In this document: piece after piece, positions 8,262-17,560 of the stretch | How positions within the stretch are numbered: the stretch's first letter is position 1 | Layout: each line of letters begins with the position of its first letter | Assembly (NCBI GenBank): GCA_003508005.1 | Contig: DNUE01000075.1 | Location: forward strand, 20,567-84,566 | Reading direction: 5' to 3' | DNA: 64,000 bases | Source of the DNA: Desulfobulbaceae bacterium | GTDB taxonomy: Bacteria; Desulfobacterota; Desulfobulbia; Desulfobulbales; Desulfobulbaceae | The notes under the pieces: generated by a model | What the model was told of the DNA's origin: nothing | Seen by the model: only the letters and a program-made list of their open reading frames with translations | Databases searched by the model: none | Position numbers and translations under genes: made by a program

Positions 8262-9419
8262 ATGTATATCACCTATCTGCACCTGAAAAACTGGCGGAAC
8301 TTCCGGGAGGCGGAGATTTATCTGGCGCCGCGTTCCTATGTGATCGGCCCCAACGCGGTTGGTAAATCCAACCTGCTGGATGTGTTCCGGTTCCTGCGGG
8401 ATATCTGCAAACCGGCCGGCGGCGGCTTGCAGAAAGCGGTTGAAAACCGGGGCGGAATCAGCAAGCTGCGCTGTCTTCACGCCAGAAAGGACCCGGAGGT
8501 AAAAATCGAGGTACATTTTTCTGACCGCATGGAGGATGAAACACCTTCATGGCGGTATGTGCTGGGTTTCAAGCCGGAGGGGAAAGGGGCGCAGCGACTG
8601 CTGGTCTCCACCGAGGAAGTTTGGCAGGGCAGGAGACGCATTTTGTCCAGACCGGATTCAAGGGACGAGGAAGATCGGCAGCTGCTCACCGAAACCCATT
8701 TGGAGCAGACCAGAACCAACGCAAAATTTCGTGTCCTGCCCGATTTTTTCAGCAGCACCACCTACCTGCATTTGGTTCCGCAACTCTTGAAATATGGCGA
8801 CAGAATCGGCGGCAATCGCCTGGAGGACGACCCCTTCGGCCAGAGTTTTCTGGAAAGGATTGCCAGATGCACGGCCAAGACGCGCGAAGCTCGCTTGCGC
8901 AAGATGAACAAGGCACTCAAAGCTGCGGTTCCACGATTCAAGGAATTGCGCTTCAAGCCGGATGAAAATACCGGGCGACCGCACCTGGAAGCACTTTATG
9001 AACACTATCGGCCCAATGCAGGCTGGCAGCGGGAAGATGATTTTTCCGACGGCACTTTACGTCTTTTAGGCATCATGTGGTCACTCTTGGAGGGTGACAG
9101 CCTGTTGTTGATCGAGGAACCCGAATTATCTCTGCATCAGGCCGTGGTTGAGCAGATTCCGCTCTTGATGAACAGCATCCAGCGGGAGATGAAGCAACGA
9201 CGGCAGATCATCGTCAGCACCCACAGCGAGGCACTATTGAGCAACAAGGGGATCGATTCGAAGGGCGTGATTGTTCTGGAGTCGAACAAGGAAGGCACCA
9301 AGGTCAGACCCGTGAACGAAGCTGAGGAAAAAGGGCTTGAGGCAGGACTGTCGGTTGCGGAAGTTGTTCTGCCTCAGACCCGGCCGAAGATGGTGGAACA
9401 ACTTGGATTGTGGAAATGA
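8262..9419 (+). CDS. AAA family ATPase (AAA_21 / RecF-SMC-like) inside the type III R-M operon
   Basis: This 385-residue P-loop ATPase has ABC/SMC-like motifs. The Walker A GPNAVGKSN lies near residue 30, after the usual NWRNFREAEI opening. An ABC-signature-like FSDGTLRLLG lies near 265, Walker B LLLIEEPELSLHQ near 288 and the switch histidine VSTHSEALL near 325. There is no long coiled coil. Proteins of this type are sensors in phage-defence pairs such as the AriA subunit of PARIS, where a second gene encodes the effector. It starts 14 bases after mod with a GGGAGG ribosome site and overlaps the DUF4276 gene by an ATGA junction, so the pair is translationally coupled. Its role as sensor or regulator is inferred from this arrangement. 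Confidence 0.88.
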   Translation: MYITYLHLKNWRNFREAEIYLAPRSYVIGPNAVGKSNLLDVFRFLRDICKPAGGGLQKAVENRGGISKLRCLHARKDPEVKIEVHFSDRMEDETPSWRYVLGFKPEGKGAQRLLVSTEEVWQGRRRILSRPDSRDEEDRQLLTETHLEQTRTNAKFRVLPDFFSSTTYLHLVPQLLKYGDRIGGNRLEDDPFGQSFLERIARCTAKTREARLRKMNKALKAAVPRFKELRFKPDENTGRPHLEALYEHYRPNAGWQREDDFSDGTLRLLGIMWSLLEGDSLLLIEEPELSLHQAVVEQIPLLMNSIQREMKQRRQIIVSTHSEALLSNKGIDSKGVIVLESNKEGTKVRPVNEAEEKGLEAGLSVAEVVLPQTRPKMVEQLGLWK

Positions 9420-10024
9420 TCCCGATCTACATCGCTACTGAGGATTTCTTGAGCGAGGTGGTGGCGGATCGCCTGGTTGCCGATGTCAACCAAGGGCTGT
9501 ACGTTGCCGTGAGGCTGGGACGCCAGGGGAATAGCTACCTCAGAAAGAGACTGCCGGAGATGGTTGGCATCGCCAGGGGTATTCCCGTTGTGCTGTTTAC
9601 CGACCTGGACCGGATTGACTGTGCGCCCGCTCTTATCGCGACTTGGGCGCGAGGCTACTCAGTTCCGGACACGCTCCTGTTCCGCGTGGTGGTCAGGGAA
9701 ATGGAGGCTTGGCTGCTGGCTGACCGCAGGGGCTTTGCCGATTTTTTCAAGGTGCCTCTGGGTAAGATCCCTCATGATTCAGAAGGGATTGATGACCCAA
9801 AACAACTGCTGCTTAATCTGGTCAGGCGTTACAGCAACCGGGAAATCAAGGCGGCAATCCTGCCGGAACGTGGTTCAAAAGCAAAGATTGGCTTGGGATA
9901 CAACCAGATGCTGAGCCGCTATGTGAGGGAAAAGTGGTCGATTGAACGGGCCATGACCACCTCAGATAGTTTGGCAAGAGCCCATCGACGATTGGCTGAG
10001 TTGCGCATCAGGACGCAGGCGTAG
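9416..10024 (+). CDS. DUF4276 family protein, probable effector partner of the ATPase
   Basis: The gene starts at the ATG in the ATGA overlap with the ATPase; a GTG six bases earlier is less likely. The 202-residue product begins with a short beta strand and acidic residues (IPIYIATED) and has a central VVLFTDLDRIDC strand-DxD element. REMEAWLLADR follows and is the most recognisable DUF4276 signature. The E...DLD...E arrangement is reminiscent of TOPRIM-like nucleases, but I cannot confirm the fold by eye. DUF4276 genes recur beside AAA_21 ATPases in defence islands. In this operon the protein is the likely effector, with possible nuclease or tRNA-damaging activity by analogy to AriB and OLD-like systems. 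Confidence 0.75.
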   Translation: MIPIYIATEDFLSEVVADRLVADVNQGLYVAVRLGRQGNSYLRKRLPEMVGIARGIPVVLFTDLDRIDCAPALIATWARGYSVPDTLLFRVVVREMEAWLLADRRGFADFFKVPLGKIPHDSEGIDDPKQLLLNLVRRYSNREIKAAILPERGSKAKIGLGYNQMLSRYVREKWSIERAMTTSDSLARAHRRLAELRIRTQA

Positions 10025-10039
10025 GAAGGAAATAACCCG

Positions 10040-12847
10040 ATGAGTTCCAGTGCAACATCCCTGATAATCAATTCCCCGTACGAAATGCCGCGCCAGCACT
10101 GGGGCCAGGACCAGAACGGCCGGACGGTCAACGTTAAGGAAGGCCGGCGACCTGCCGGTTACGAGATTTTCGATACCCGGCACAACACCCGCCGGGTGGA
10201 AGAACTGGAGCTGGTCAACCGTATCCGGGAAAGGGTTGATGAGTGGCGGCAGGCCGGATATCCGGGGGTGACCAGCGTTACCCGAAGGCTCCTTGAACAT
10301 TGGCACAACAACGAGGCGCGACAGTATCCCTTTTACTTCTGCCAGATAGAAGCCATCGAGAGCCTGATCTGGTGGGTGGAAGGGGTGGCGGAGTACAAAC
10401 AGGGCATTTTTCTGCCCGGAGATGGCGGCCCCTGGGAACGCATCTGCAACAAGATGGCCACCGGCACCGGCAAGACCGCTTTGATGGGGCTGATCGTCGC
10501 CTGGCAGGTGTTAAACGGGCTGACTTATCCAAAACGCAAGGAATTCTCAACGGCAATCTTCGTCGTGGCTCCGGGACTGACCGTTAAAGAGCGGTTGCAG
10601 GTGCTCTATCCGGGCCATGAGAAGAATGTTTATGACGAATTTAAACTGTGTCCCAACGAGGCCATGCGCCAAAAGATCAACCAGGTTGCCCTCCTGGTGG
10701 AGAATTGGCACGCTCTGATGCCGCTGAAGGAAGTGGGCCGCTCAGTGGTGAAAAAAGGGGCCGAGAGCGACGAAGCCTTTACCCGCCGGGTGCTGTGCAG
10801 GCTGTCAGGTTGTAAAGACTTGCTGATCATCAACGATGAAGCGCATCACGCCTACCGCCAGCGGGCCGAGTTGAAGGTGAGCAAAAAGGAGGCCGAAGAA
10901 CTGGGGATTGACCTGGACGAGGCCACCCGCTGGATCGAGGGTCTGAACCGCATCCACAAAACCCGGCGGATCAGGCGCTGCTTTGATCTCACTGCCACCC
11001 CTTTTGCCCCCACTGGGAAAACATCCACGGAAAAAGGCTTGTTCGAGTGGATCATTTCCGACTTCGGCCTGAACGACGCCATCGAGGCCGGTCTGGTAAA
11101 GACGCCCCGGGTGGTGGTTCGCGATGATGCGCTGGCCAACGCCCAGACATATCGCCCCAAACTCTATCACCTCTACAACGAGGCGGAGGTTCGTGAGGAT
11201 ATCAACCGTCCGGCCGAACCCCATGAACCCCTGCCCGATTTGGTCCAGAAGGCCTACGCCCTGTTGGCCTACGATTGGCGGGAAACCGCCCGGCAATGGG
11301 ATGAGGCCGGTCACGAGATACCGCCGGTGATGCTCACCGTCTGTAATCGTACCGAGACAGCAGCTCGGATTGAGAATTTTTTCAACTCCGGCGATTGTCT
11401 GATCCCGGAAACCCAGGCGCCGGACCAAACCCTGCGGGTCGATTCCAAGGTACTGGAGAAGGCGGAACGGGGCGAGTCTGTCACCAGGGATAAGGACTAT
11501 GCACTACGCCTGGAGGCGATCATCGGGGCGTCAGGCTTGCCGGATGACCGGCGCGAGGAACTGCTGAAGGAGAAGCAGGAAGTCCAACTGCGGTCCATTG
11601 TCGATACCGTGGGTAAACGTGGCAAGCCTGGGCAAAACCTGCAGAAAGTGATCTCCGTGGCGATGCTCTCTGAAGGATGGGATGCCGCCAATGTTACCCA
11701 CATCATGGGCCTGCGAGCCTTTACCAGTCAGTTGCTCTGCGAACAGGTCATTGGCCGGGGTTTGCGGCGGGTAGCCTACGAGCGGGATGAGCAGGGGCTG
11801 TTTCTGCCGGAGTATGTGAATATTTTCGGGGTGCCGCTCTCCATTTTCCAGGATGTTGGAGAAGGAGGCGAGCCACCGCCACCACCCAAACCAAGCACTC
11901 AGATTGAGGTGGTACCGGGCCGGAACAGCTATGAGATTCGCTGGCCCAATGTACTGCGGGTAGAATCGGTTCTGCGGCCTACTCTGGTGATGGACTGGGA
12001 AAAAATGGAGCCTTTGAATCTCGATCCCATGCAAACACCCATACACGCAGAGATCGCCCCGGCCCTGACTGGTTATGCCATTCTTGCCAAGGCTAGTGAA
12101 ATTGACCTGGAGAAAGCGGCCGGAGAGTTTCGCCTGCAAAACCTGATCTTCCGGGCTGCCCGCAAGTTGTATCTCCAGAGTGCAGACGCCTTCACCGGAC
12201 CCAAACAGTATCTGGCGGTGCAGTTGATTAAAATCGTCGAAGAGTTCCTAACCAGCAATAAATTGCATATTCCCAGTCTTTGGCATCAAAACCCTATTCG
12301 CCGGCAGATCCTGATTGCCCTGAACATGGATACGGTGGTGGGGCATGTCAGCCGCTTTGTGCACCTTCAGAACACCGAAAAGCTGATGGTGTGCTTCGAT
12401 CAGGAGAACCCCATCGGTTCGACCGGCTTCATGCGGACCTGGTACACGACCAAGCATTGTTTCCCGACCTTCAAGTCCCAGATCAGCCATGTAGTCTATG
12501 ACAGCACCTGGGAAAAGGCCGTGGCGGATCTTTGCGAAAGAGAGAAAAAAGTTCAAGCCTGGGCCAAAAACGACCACCTGAATTTGAAGATTCGGTATCT
12601 ATACCGGGGCGCCTCGCGGAACTTTATCCCTGACTACCTGATCCGCTTCACCAACGGCAAAACCCTGGTTCTAGAGGTAAAGGGGCAGGATAGCGAGCAG
12701 AACAAGGCCAAACGTGCCGCCATGAAGACCTGGATTGAGGCGGTTAACGAGCAAGGCGGTTTTGGCAAGTGGAGCTTCGAGGTAGTGCTGGAGCCGTCCA
12801 GGATTCGGGATATGGTTATGGTGCATGCGGAAGATGCGTGCCTATGA
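10040..12847 (+). CDS. res: Type III restriction enzyme Res subunit (helicase-nuclease)
   Basis: This 935-residue protein has a superfamily 2 helicase motor. Walker A MATGTGKTALMG lies near residue 140, motif II DEAHHAY near 275, motif III LTATPFAPTG near 318 and motif VI QVIGRGLRRVAY near 575. The C-terminus carries a PD-(D/E)xK-type nuclease signature: NFIPDYLIRF near 860 followed by TLVLEVKG near 877. Type III Res translocates or slides on DNA after recognition by Mod and cleaves only when complexed with it. The start has an AGGAAGGAAA ribosome site and lies 15 bases after the DUF4276 gene, completing a four-gene transcription unit. No frameshift is seen, so the system looks intact. Confidence 0.93.
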   Translation: MSSSATSLIINSPYEMPRQHWGQDQNGRTVNVKEGRRPAGYEIFDTRHNTRRVEELELVNRIRERVDEWRQAGYPGVTSVTRRLLEHWHNNEARQYPFYFCQIEAIESLIWWVEGVAEYKQGIFLPGDGGPWERICNKMATGTGKTALMGLIVAWQVLNGLTYPKRKEFSTAIFVVAPGLTVKERLQVLYPGHEKNVYDEFKLCPNEAMRQKINQVALLVENWHALMPLKEVGRSVVKKGAESDEAFTRRVLCRLSGCKDLLIINDEAHHAYRQRAELKVSKKEAEELGIDLDEATRWIEGLNRIHKTRRIRRCFDLTATPFAPTGKTSTEKGLFEWIISDFGLNDAIEAGLVKTPRVVVRDDALANAQTYRPKLYHLYNEAEVREDINRPAEPHEPLPDLVQKAYALLAYDWRETARQWDEAGHEIPPVMLTVCNRTETAARIENFFNSGDCLIPETQAPDQTLRVDSKVLEKAERGESVTRDKDYALRLEAIIGASGLPDDRREELLKEKQEVQLRSIVDTVGKRGKPGQNLQKVISVAMLSEGWDAANVTHIMGLRAFTSQLLCEQVIGRGLRRVAYERDEQGLFLPEYVNIFGVPLSIFQDVGEGGEPPPPPKPSTQIEVVPGRNSYEIRWPNVLRVESVLRPTLVMDWEKMEPLNLDPMQTPIHAEIAPALTGYAILAKASEIDLEKAAGEFRLQNLIFRAARKLYLQSADAFTGPKQYLAVQLIKIVEEFLTSNKLHIPSLWHQNPIRRQILIALNMDTVVGHVSRFVHLQNTEKLMVCFDQENPIGSTGFMRTWYTTKHCFPTFKSQISHVVYDSTWEKAVADLCEREKKVQAWAKNDHLNLKIRYLYRGASRNFIPDYLIRFTNGKTLVLEVKGQDSEQNKAKRAAMKTWIEAVNEQGGFGKWSFEVVLEPSRIRDMVMVHAEDACL

Positions 12848-13195
12848 GAGAGAAAAAGCCACTGGTCAGAGTTATCTTTGACATTTGGGACTGTTTCCAA
12901 AGAATTTTACATAATTGAACAAGATGTCTCTGCATTCACCTGTTCTGTTTCCAGAACGTTCCCAATATTTGTTATAGGAGGAGTTATTTTATGGCCGTTT
13001 TTTTTGAACATATGCTTCGTGTGGGAAAATTAGATGTTCACCTGTAGGAAAAGGAAAAAGCATAAAAAATGCACGCCCGGCCAGAGTGCCCCTTGAGGAA
13101 AAAGCCGCTTGCCGTTACACTGTGCTGAAAATGGCCTTCGAACAAAGTGCCGGTGCTGATGCAACCGGAACGAACAATCATCAAGGAGGACAAAC
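12848..13195 (+). other. AT-rich intergenic region after the R-M operon
   Basis: These 348 bases are less GC-rich than the surroundings. They hold a very short open frame with an excellent ribosome site (12991-13047) but no recognisable RNA gene. I see no repeat boundary or tRNA that would mark the end of a defence island. Confidence 0.5.
12991..13047 (+). CDS. Possible 18-codon leader peptide
   Basis: An ATG at 12991 is preceded by GGAGGAG at 12977-12983 with a seven-base gap, one of the strongest ribosome sites in the window. The frame closes after MAVFFEHMLRVGKLDVHL. No homologous family is recognised. It could be a leader peptide for the downstream Lrp-like gene, or the truncated start of a lost gene. 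Evidence is only the ribosome site and position. Confidence 0.25.
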   Translation: MAVFFEHMLRVGKLDVHL

Positions 13196-13471
13196 ATGGT
13201 CACCGCAATCATCCTGCTCAATGCTGAGCGCTCCAAGATCAACCAGGTAGCGGAGCAGCTGGCGGAGATGGAGGGAATCTCCGAAGTGTATTCGGTCAGC
13301 GGCAAGTATGATCTGGTGGCTATCGCCCGCGTTCCCGCCAACGACGACCTGGCCGACCTGGTCACCAAAAAAATGCTGAGCATTTCCGCCATCGTCAAAT
13401 CGGAGACCATGCTGGCCTTCAAGGCCTTTTCCCGGCATGATCTGGATGCGATGTTTGCGGTGGGCATGTAG
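13196..13471 (+). CDS. Stand-alone Lrp/AsnC ligand-binding (RAM) domain protein
   Basis: The 91-residue product is a complete alpha-beta sandwich RAM domain without the DNA-binding helix-turn-helix of full Lrp/AsnC regulators. The opening strand TAIILLNAE, the turn ISEVYSVSGKYDLVAI and the closing TMLAFKAFSR strand are characteristic. Stand-alone RAM proteins bind amino acids and assemble as decameric rings; some modulate full-length Lrp proteins. A good AAGGAGGACAA ribosome site precedes the ATG. It is convergent with an alanine dehydrogenase gene, a pairing compatible with amino-acid sensing, though direct regulation is not shown. Confidence 0.88.
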   Translation: MVTAIILLNAERSKINQVAEQLAEMEGISEVYSVSGKYDLVAIARVPANDDLADLVTKKMLSISAIVKSETMLAFKAFSRHDLDAMFAVGM

Positions 13472-13520
13472 GGGCCCATCCTTTGCCGCACAATTCCTGA
13501 TAGGTGGCGCCCATAGACTG

Positions 13521-13556
13521 CAAGGGGCATGAGGCCGGCTGGCCTTATGCCCCTTG
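13521..13556. terminator. Strong bidirectional hairpin between convergent genes
   Basis: The sequence 13521-13536 pairs with 13541-13556 over 16 positions with one G-T wobble, closing a GGCT loop. It lies in the 105-base gap between the RAM-domain gene and the converging ald gene. T-tracts are weak on both sides, so efficiency as an intrinsic terminator is uncertain. Confidence 0.65.
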
Positions 13557-13576
13557 CTATTCCGACCGGCGGAAGA

Positions 13577-14680
<1,104 letters not shown>

Positions 14681-14845
14681 CCATCACCCTCCTTGGCCCA
14701 ACTCTCTGTTGACGGAACCAGAAGCGTTCTGTAAGGTTCCTCATTCCGCCTGCTCAATATCGATTTCCTCGCAAAAAGTGAAACACTGACCATCCGCCGC
14801 CGTGACTTCACGCTGTTGCCGAGTTTGCCGGCGGCGGGATTGCTT

Positions 14846-14874
14846 TTGCGATTCCGACACGTATTCTTTATATT
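14846..14874 (+). promoter_or_regulatory. Sigma70-type promoter
   Basis: TTGCGA at 14846-14851 is separated by 17 bases from TATATT at 14869-14874. Transcription would begin near 14881, about 25 bases ahead of the small gene at 14907. Confidence 0.5.
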
Positions 14875-14906
14875 GATAATATACGATTTCGAAGGTGCCT
14901 TATACA

Positions 14907-15119
14907 ATGGAAATCAGAAACGAAGAACATGCACGGGAGATGCTGGCCGAATGGGGGCAGCTTGCCGCTCCGGCACAGAGAAAGGAAATCGGGCTGGCCA
15001 TCCAGAGGCTTGAACTGAGCTGCATGTATTACGAGCAGAAAGGAAACAGCGAGGGCGTCGACCGCTGCGAGAGATGCATTCTCATGCTGAAGGAGGAACT
15101 CGCCGGCCTGGGCGGGTGA
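14907..15119 (+). CDS. Small hypothetical protein, 70 residues
   Basis: The predicted product is helical and charged, with AREMLAEWGQLAAPAQRKEI followed by the cysteine-containing LELSCMYYEQKGN and RCERCILMLKEE. Three cysteines occur, two of them as CERC. The ATG at 14907 is preferred to a GTG four codons earlier because AAGGTG is then well spaced and a promoter lies just upstream. I do not recognise a family. The CxxC pair could bind a metal, but two more ligands are not obvious. The next gene starts 76 bases later on the same strand. Confidence 0.55.
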   Translation: MEIRNEEHAREMLAEWGQLAAPAQRKEIGLAIQRLELSCMYYEQKGNSEGVDRCERCILMLKEELAGLGG

Positions 15120-15195
15120 GCAGCCGCAAAATGACCAAACAGGGCACACTCGGCCCTGAACCCGATATTCTTTAACCCGCAAGGGGAGGTCAGAT

Positions 15196-15915
15196 ATGGA
15201 CAACAGAGGCAATACCAGCGCTTTTCTCCTCGGGGTTTTCATCTTTCTTGGCCTGGCCGCGCTGGGTTTTCTCCTGGGCAAGAGCGCGATCCAGTTCAAG
15301 GAATATGAACGCTCGGTGACCGTCAAGGGCCTTGCCGAGAGGGAATATCCGGCGGACATCGTCCTGTGGCCGATTCAGTTCTCCGTTGCGGACAATGACC
15401 TGACCAGCCTCTACAGCACCCTGGAGGCCAACACCGGCAGGATCCGCGCCTTTCTAAAGGAGCGAGGGATTGAGGATGCAGAAATTACCGCCGCCCCGCC
15501 CTCCCTTACCGACAAATCGGCCCAGCAGTATGACAGCTCGTCGCAACCCGAATTTCGCTACTCGGCCATGCAGACGGTGACGGTCTATTCCGGCAACGTA
15601 GCGCAGGTCCGGGCAACCATTGACAAGCTTTCCGAACTCGGCAAGCAGGGGATCGTCTTCACCGGCGGCGACTACCAGACCGCCACCGAATACCTCTTTA
15701 TCCGCCTCAACGAGGTCAAGCCGGCGATGATCGAAGAGGCGACGACCAAGGCCAGGGAGGTGGCGGAAAAATTCGCCAGGGACTCCCAAAGCAGGCTGGG
15801 CAAGATCAAGAACGCCTCCCAGGGCCAGTTCACCATCGAGGACCGGGACAAGAACAACCCGCATATCAAGCGGGTGCGGGTGGTCTCCACCGTGGAGTAT
15901 TACCTTTCCGACTGA
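15196..15915 (+). CDS. SIMPL (DUF541) domain protein, membrane-anchored
   Basis: This 239-residue protein starts with a short cytoplasmic stretch and one hydrophobic helix ([19 protein letters not shown], about residues 10-28). The anchor is followed by a periplasmic SIMPL domain, recognisable from [20 protein letters not shown] and a later [19 protein letters not shown] segment. SIMPL proteins occur in oxidative-stress and envelope contexts, but their biochemical role is unsettled. The gene has an AAGGGGAGG ribosome site. The following PpnP gene starts 36 bases downstream and may be co-transcribed. Confidence 0.88.
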   Translation: MDNRGNTSAFLLGVFIFLGLAALGFLLGKSAIQFKEYERSVTVKGLAEREYPADIVLWPIQFSVADNDLTSLYSTLEANTGRIRAFLKERGIEDAEITAAPPSLTDKSAQQYDSSSQPEFRYSAMQTVTVYSGNVAQVRATIDKLSELGKQGIVFTGGDYQTATEYLFIRLNEVKPAMIEEATTKAREVAEKFARDSQSRLGKIKNASQGQFTIEDRDKNNPHIKRVRVVSTVEYYLSD

Positions 15916-15950
15916 ATCGCGCGCTAATCCGAATCATACGGAGTAAAGGC

Positions 15951-16265
15951 ATGGCAGAGTTCAAGAATGTGACCATTGTCAAGAAGGCCAACGTCTATTT
16001 TGACGGCAAGGTGACCAGCAGGACCGTCCTGTTTGCGGATGGTACCAAAAAGACCCTGGGCATCATGCTGCCCGGCGAATACACCTTCAACACCAGCGAC
16101 CCGGAACTCATGGAGATCTTCAGCGGAGAACTCGAGGTCCTGCTCCCCGGCGCAAAAGACTGGCAGAGAATTAAGGGCGGCGAGCAGTTCAAGGTGCCGG
16201 CCAAGTCCTCCTTTTCCCTGAAGATCAAGGCCCTGACCGATTACTGCTGCTCTTTTCTTTCCTAG
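15951..16265 (+). CDS. ppnP: Pyrimidine/purine nucleoside phosphorylase
   Basis: This 104-residue cupin matches the PpnP (YaiE, DUF1255) family over its length. It opens with [20 protein letters not shown], then has [27 protein letters not shown] and the [15 protein letters not shown] core. PpnP splits diverse nucleosides with phosphate into base and ribose-1-phosphate in the cytoplasm. Length equals the family norm. It follows the SIMPL gene closely. Confidence 0.93.
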   Translation: MAEFKNVTIVKKANVYFDGKVTSRTVLFADGTKKTLGIMLPGEYTFNTSDPELMEIFSGELEVLLPGAKDWQRIKGGEQFKVPAKSSFSLKIKALTDYCCSFLS

Positions 16266-16520
16266 GGCGGAAACGGGAATGAGGTGCACCCGTCCTCGCA
16301 GAAAACAGCCGGTGGCGCCTTATGAAGCCAAGGAACATCCGCCTGGCCCCATTCCCGGCCAGGTGCCGTCCTGACTGGCTTTCTTCACCTTCGGCATCGG
16401 CAGCTGGGTCCCGTTTTCCTCCCTTCCAGCCAACGGCCTGCTGATGGACCTGGATAAGCCGGATTTGCGCAGCGAACCGACAACCAATTTCTCCTTCTGC
16501 TTCCCCTGAGGTATCGGCCC

Positions 16521-16874
16521 ATGGAAAATCATAAGCTGGTCCTGCCCGAACACCTGAACCATTACGGTTTCCTCTTTGGCGGGAACCTGCTCAAGTGGGT
16601 GGATGAATACGCCTTTATCGCCGCCACGATCGAGTATCCCGGCTGCAATTTTGTCACCATCGGTATGGACCGGGTCGAATTCAGAAAAAGCGTCCGCCAG
16701 GGAACCATTCTCAATTTCCTGGTGGAGAAAACCGGCGAGGGTTCCACTTCCGTGCAGTACCTGGTGCATGTCTACCGCTGCACCAACCTGGAGGAAAACA
16801 ATTTTATCTTTTCAACCCGGGTGACCCTTGTCCGGGTCGACGAGCAGGGGAAAAAAATCCCCCTGCACGAATGA
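16521..16874 (+). CDS. Acyl-CoA thioesterase, hotdog fold (YciA/BFIT type)
   Basis: The 117-residue protein carries the acyl-CoA thioester hydrolase signature. [20 protein letters not shown] near residue 13 is the hotdog helix with the catalytic acidic residue, then [19 protein letters not shown] supplies the CoA-binding strand region. It is slightly short for YciA-like enzymes (about 130) because the tail is trimmed. The start at 16521 follows a GAGG site. Substrate chain length cannot be predicted. A dispersed palindromic repeat lies immediately downstream. Confidence 0.85.
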   Translation: MENHKLVLPEHLNHYGFLFGGNLLKWVDEYAFIAATIEYPGCNFVTIGMDRVEFRKSVRQGTILNFLVEKTGEGSTSVQYLVHVYRCTNLEENNFIFSTRVTLVRVDEQGKKIPLHE

Positions 16875-16899
16875 AAAGGGGCAACGTATCGTCACTGTC

Positions 16900-16950
16900 C
16901 CCCTGACCCTCAACCTCTCCCGGCGCGAGAGGGTATTGCGACTGGTTCGG
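16900..16950. repeat. Dispersed palindromic repeat, intergenic copy
   Basis: CCTCTC at 16914-16919 pairs with GAGAGG at 16927-16932, preceded by CTGACCCTCAA. On the opposite strand it reads in the familiar TLSRRERLRVRG style of an interspersed repeat. It belongs to the same broad class as the in-frame repeat in mod at 5762-5812 and lies between the thioesterase and DUF1499 genes. Confidence 0.55.
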
Positions 16951-16969
16951 CAATAGACGTTAATGGAGC

Positions 16970-17434
16970 ATGGTGAAAACAACCCTTCTGTTTTGGTCAA
17001 CGGCAATAGTCTTCCTGCTGGTCCTGATGCCGGCGCTCCTTTCGGTGGGATCCCGTTTCCAGATACCGCTGCTCGGATTGCGGGCAGGCAGGTTGCTTCC
17101 CTGCCCCGCCCGGCCGAACTGTGTCTGCAGCGAAGAACCGGGCATGGCCTCGGCCATCGCCCCTTTACGCTTTTCCGGAGAAAGTGACCGGGCATGGGCG
17201 AGGGCGGTCCGGATTGTCCAGAACATAGGCGGGCAGATTCTGCGGGAGGAGAACGGCTATCTCCATGCGGTCTTCCGATCCGGCTTCTATCGCTTTATTG
17301 ACGACCTCGAACTGAGGCTGGACCAGGAACACCGCGTTATCCACCTGCGCTCGGCCTCCCGGGCCGGCTACTCGGACTTCGGGGCAAACAGAATAAGGGT
17401 TGACCAGGTGCAGGCCCTGTTCCAGGACGAATGA
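16970..17434 (+). CDS. DUF1499 domain protein, membrane-anchored
   Basis: The 154-residue product begins with a hydrophobic segment (LLFWSTAIVFLLVLMPALL). The DUF1499 signature CPARPNCVCSEE follows near residue 45 (the family hallmark is CP.sPNCVsS), and the domain ends with the typical RSASRAGYSDFGANRIRVD. The function of DUF1499 proteins is unknown; most are small secreted or membrane proteins. The start lies just after a dispersed repeat, and the ribosome site is weak. Confidence 0.88.
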   Translation: MVKTTLLFWSTAIVFLLVLMPALLSVGSRFQIPLLGLRAGRLLPCPARPNCVCSEEPGMASAIAPLRFSGESDRAWARAVRIVQNIGGQILREENGYLHAVFRSGFYRFIDDLELRLDQEHRVIHLRSASRAGYSDFGANRIRVDQVQALFQDE

Positions 17435-17560
17435 CGCCGCCTTGCCTCCCGCCCGCGACCGCTGTCCCGCCCGGCACGAAAATATTTTCTCGTTCCCATC
17501 GGATAACGCTTGCGTTAGAATCGAGCCGGACCATGACGCCAACCCGCACATATATTGCCG

